From Akkermansia massiliensis (GTDB lineage: Bacteria; Verrucomicrobiota; Verrucomicrobiia; Verrucomicrobiales; Akkermansiaceae): a stretch of DNA of 64,000 nucleotides. The translations under genes and the position numbers were made by a program. Under the pieces are notes generated by a model. That model worked only from the letters and a program-made list of their open reading frames with translations. It was not told where the DNA came from and did no database searches. The stretch's first letter is position 1, and each line of letters begins with the position of its first letter. Positions 63,892 through 64,000 of the stretch are shown here, piece by piece. The stretch is from assembly GCF_023516715.1 (NCBI RefSeq), contig NZ_JAMGSI010000001.1, forward strand, positions 372,001-436,000. Direction: 5' to 3'.

Positions 63892-64000
63892 CTATTCGGC
63901 AGGCATGGAGATGCCGATTTTGTGTTCCTTGCTGTTGCCGCGGAGTTCCGGCGCGTACATGGCCTCAATGACGGCCGGCAGGGCGCTGAAGCGTCCCGGG
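63892..64000 (-). CDS. C-terminal tail of a possible alpha-2-macroglobulin-like protein, truncated by the window edge
   Basis: The last 35 or so codons on the minus strand read [35 protein letters not shown] with TAG at 63892-63894. The LPA-x(5)-MYAPEL-x-G/A-x-S pattern matches the end of bacterial alpha-2-macroglobulins (envelope protease traps). Only the tail is in view, so the call is tentative. Confidence 0.5.
   Translation of the reverse strand, partial: PGRFSALPAVIEAMYAPELRGNSKEHKIGISMPAE

Noticed and set aside
63621-63971. A 116-codon plus-strand frame at the window end
   Set aside because: It overlaps the alpha-2-macroglobulin-like tail on the other strand and has no family resemblance.

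Overview
The window reads as a piece of a Verrucomicrobium very close to Akkermansia muciniphila. The evidence is very large autotransporters, small secreted proteins ending in a PEP-CTERM sorting tail (VPEP, a hydrophobic stretch, RRR), a sialidase beside SGNH esterases, a membrane pyrophosphatase, pyruvate formate-lyase, GC-rich codon use and weak or absent Shine-Dalgarno sequences. The species name is an inference from gene content, not from a marker search.

Layout. 1-3.3 kb: end of an aldo/keto reductase, then the ion-pumping pyrophosphatase hppA. 3.4-10.1 kb: a complete trp operon (trpE-trpGD-trpC-trpF-trpB-trpA, mostly overlapping). It follows a consensus promoter, a 35-codon leader peptide with tandem Trp codons and an attenuator hairpin. 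10.1-23.9 kb: two autotransporters read divergently, of 1084 and about 3149 residues. 24-28.4 kb: OsmC-like protein, DUF1330-like protein, metX, rpmJ and a PEP-CTERM protein. 28.4-33.8 kb: a fused lipid A acyltransferase-glycosyltransferase, a frameshifted helix-turn-helix gene, and pflBA. 34-37.7 kb: a mucin-degradation cluster of two tandem SGNH hydrolases and a sialidase-like protein. 37.7-44.6 kb: ankyrin protein, HAD phosphatase, metallo-hydrolase, a lone nuoA, an MFS transporter, an AT-rich orphan gene and tRNA-Leu. 44.7-55.9 kb: uvrB, rpmI-rplT, rseP, two polytopic membrane proteins, a thioredoxin-like protein and a second PEP-CTERM gene. 56.1-64 kb: an AddA/AddB-like helicase-nuclease pair, an EamA transporter and the tail of a possible alpha-2-macroglobulin.

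The most interesting signal is not a gene. Six intergenic regions each carry two copies of a 15-bp near-palindrome, CGGATT-NNN-AATCCG, in inverted orientation and about 140-270 bp apart. The three central bases differ between regions but are the same (as reverse complements) within each pair. The gene-proximal copy lies exactly in the 17-bp spacer between the -35 and -10 boxes, leaving one base on each side. In five of the six regions a TTGACA-like -35 box sits at one end of the enclosed segment, and the -10 box lies outside it next to the gene. Inverting the segment would therefore join the -35 to the -10 or separate them. In the orientation given here the giant autotransporter (14451) and the PEP-CTERM gene at 55089 read as ON. 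The autotransporter ending at 10145, the PEP-CTERM gene at 27146 and the membrane protein at 48383 read as OFF. This looks like a family of phase-variable half-promoter switches for cell-surface genes, served by a recombinase encoded outside the window.
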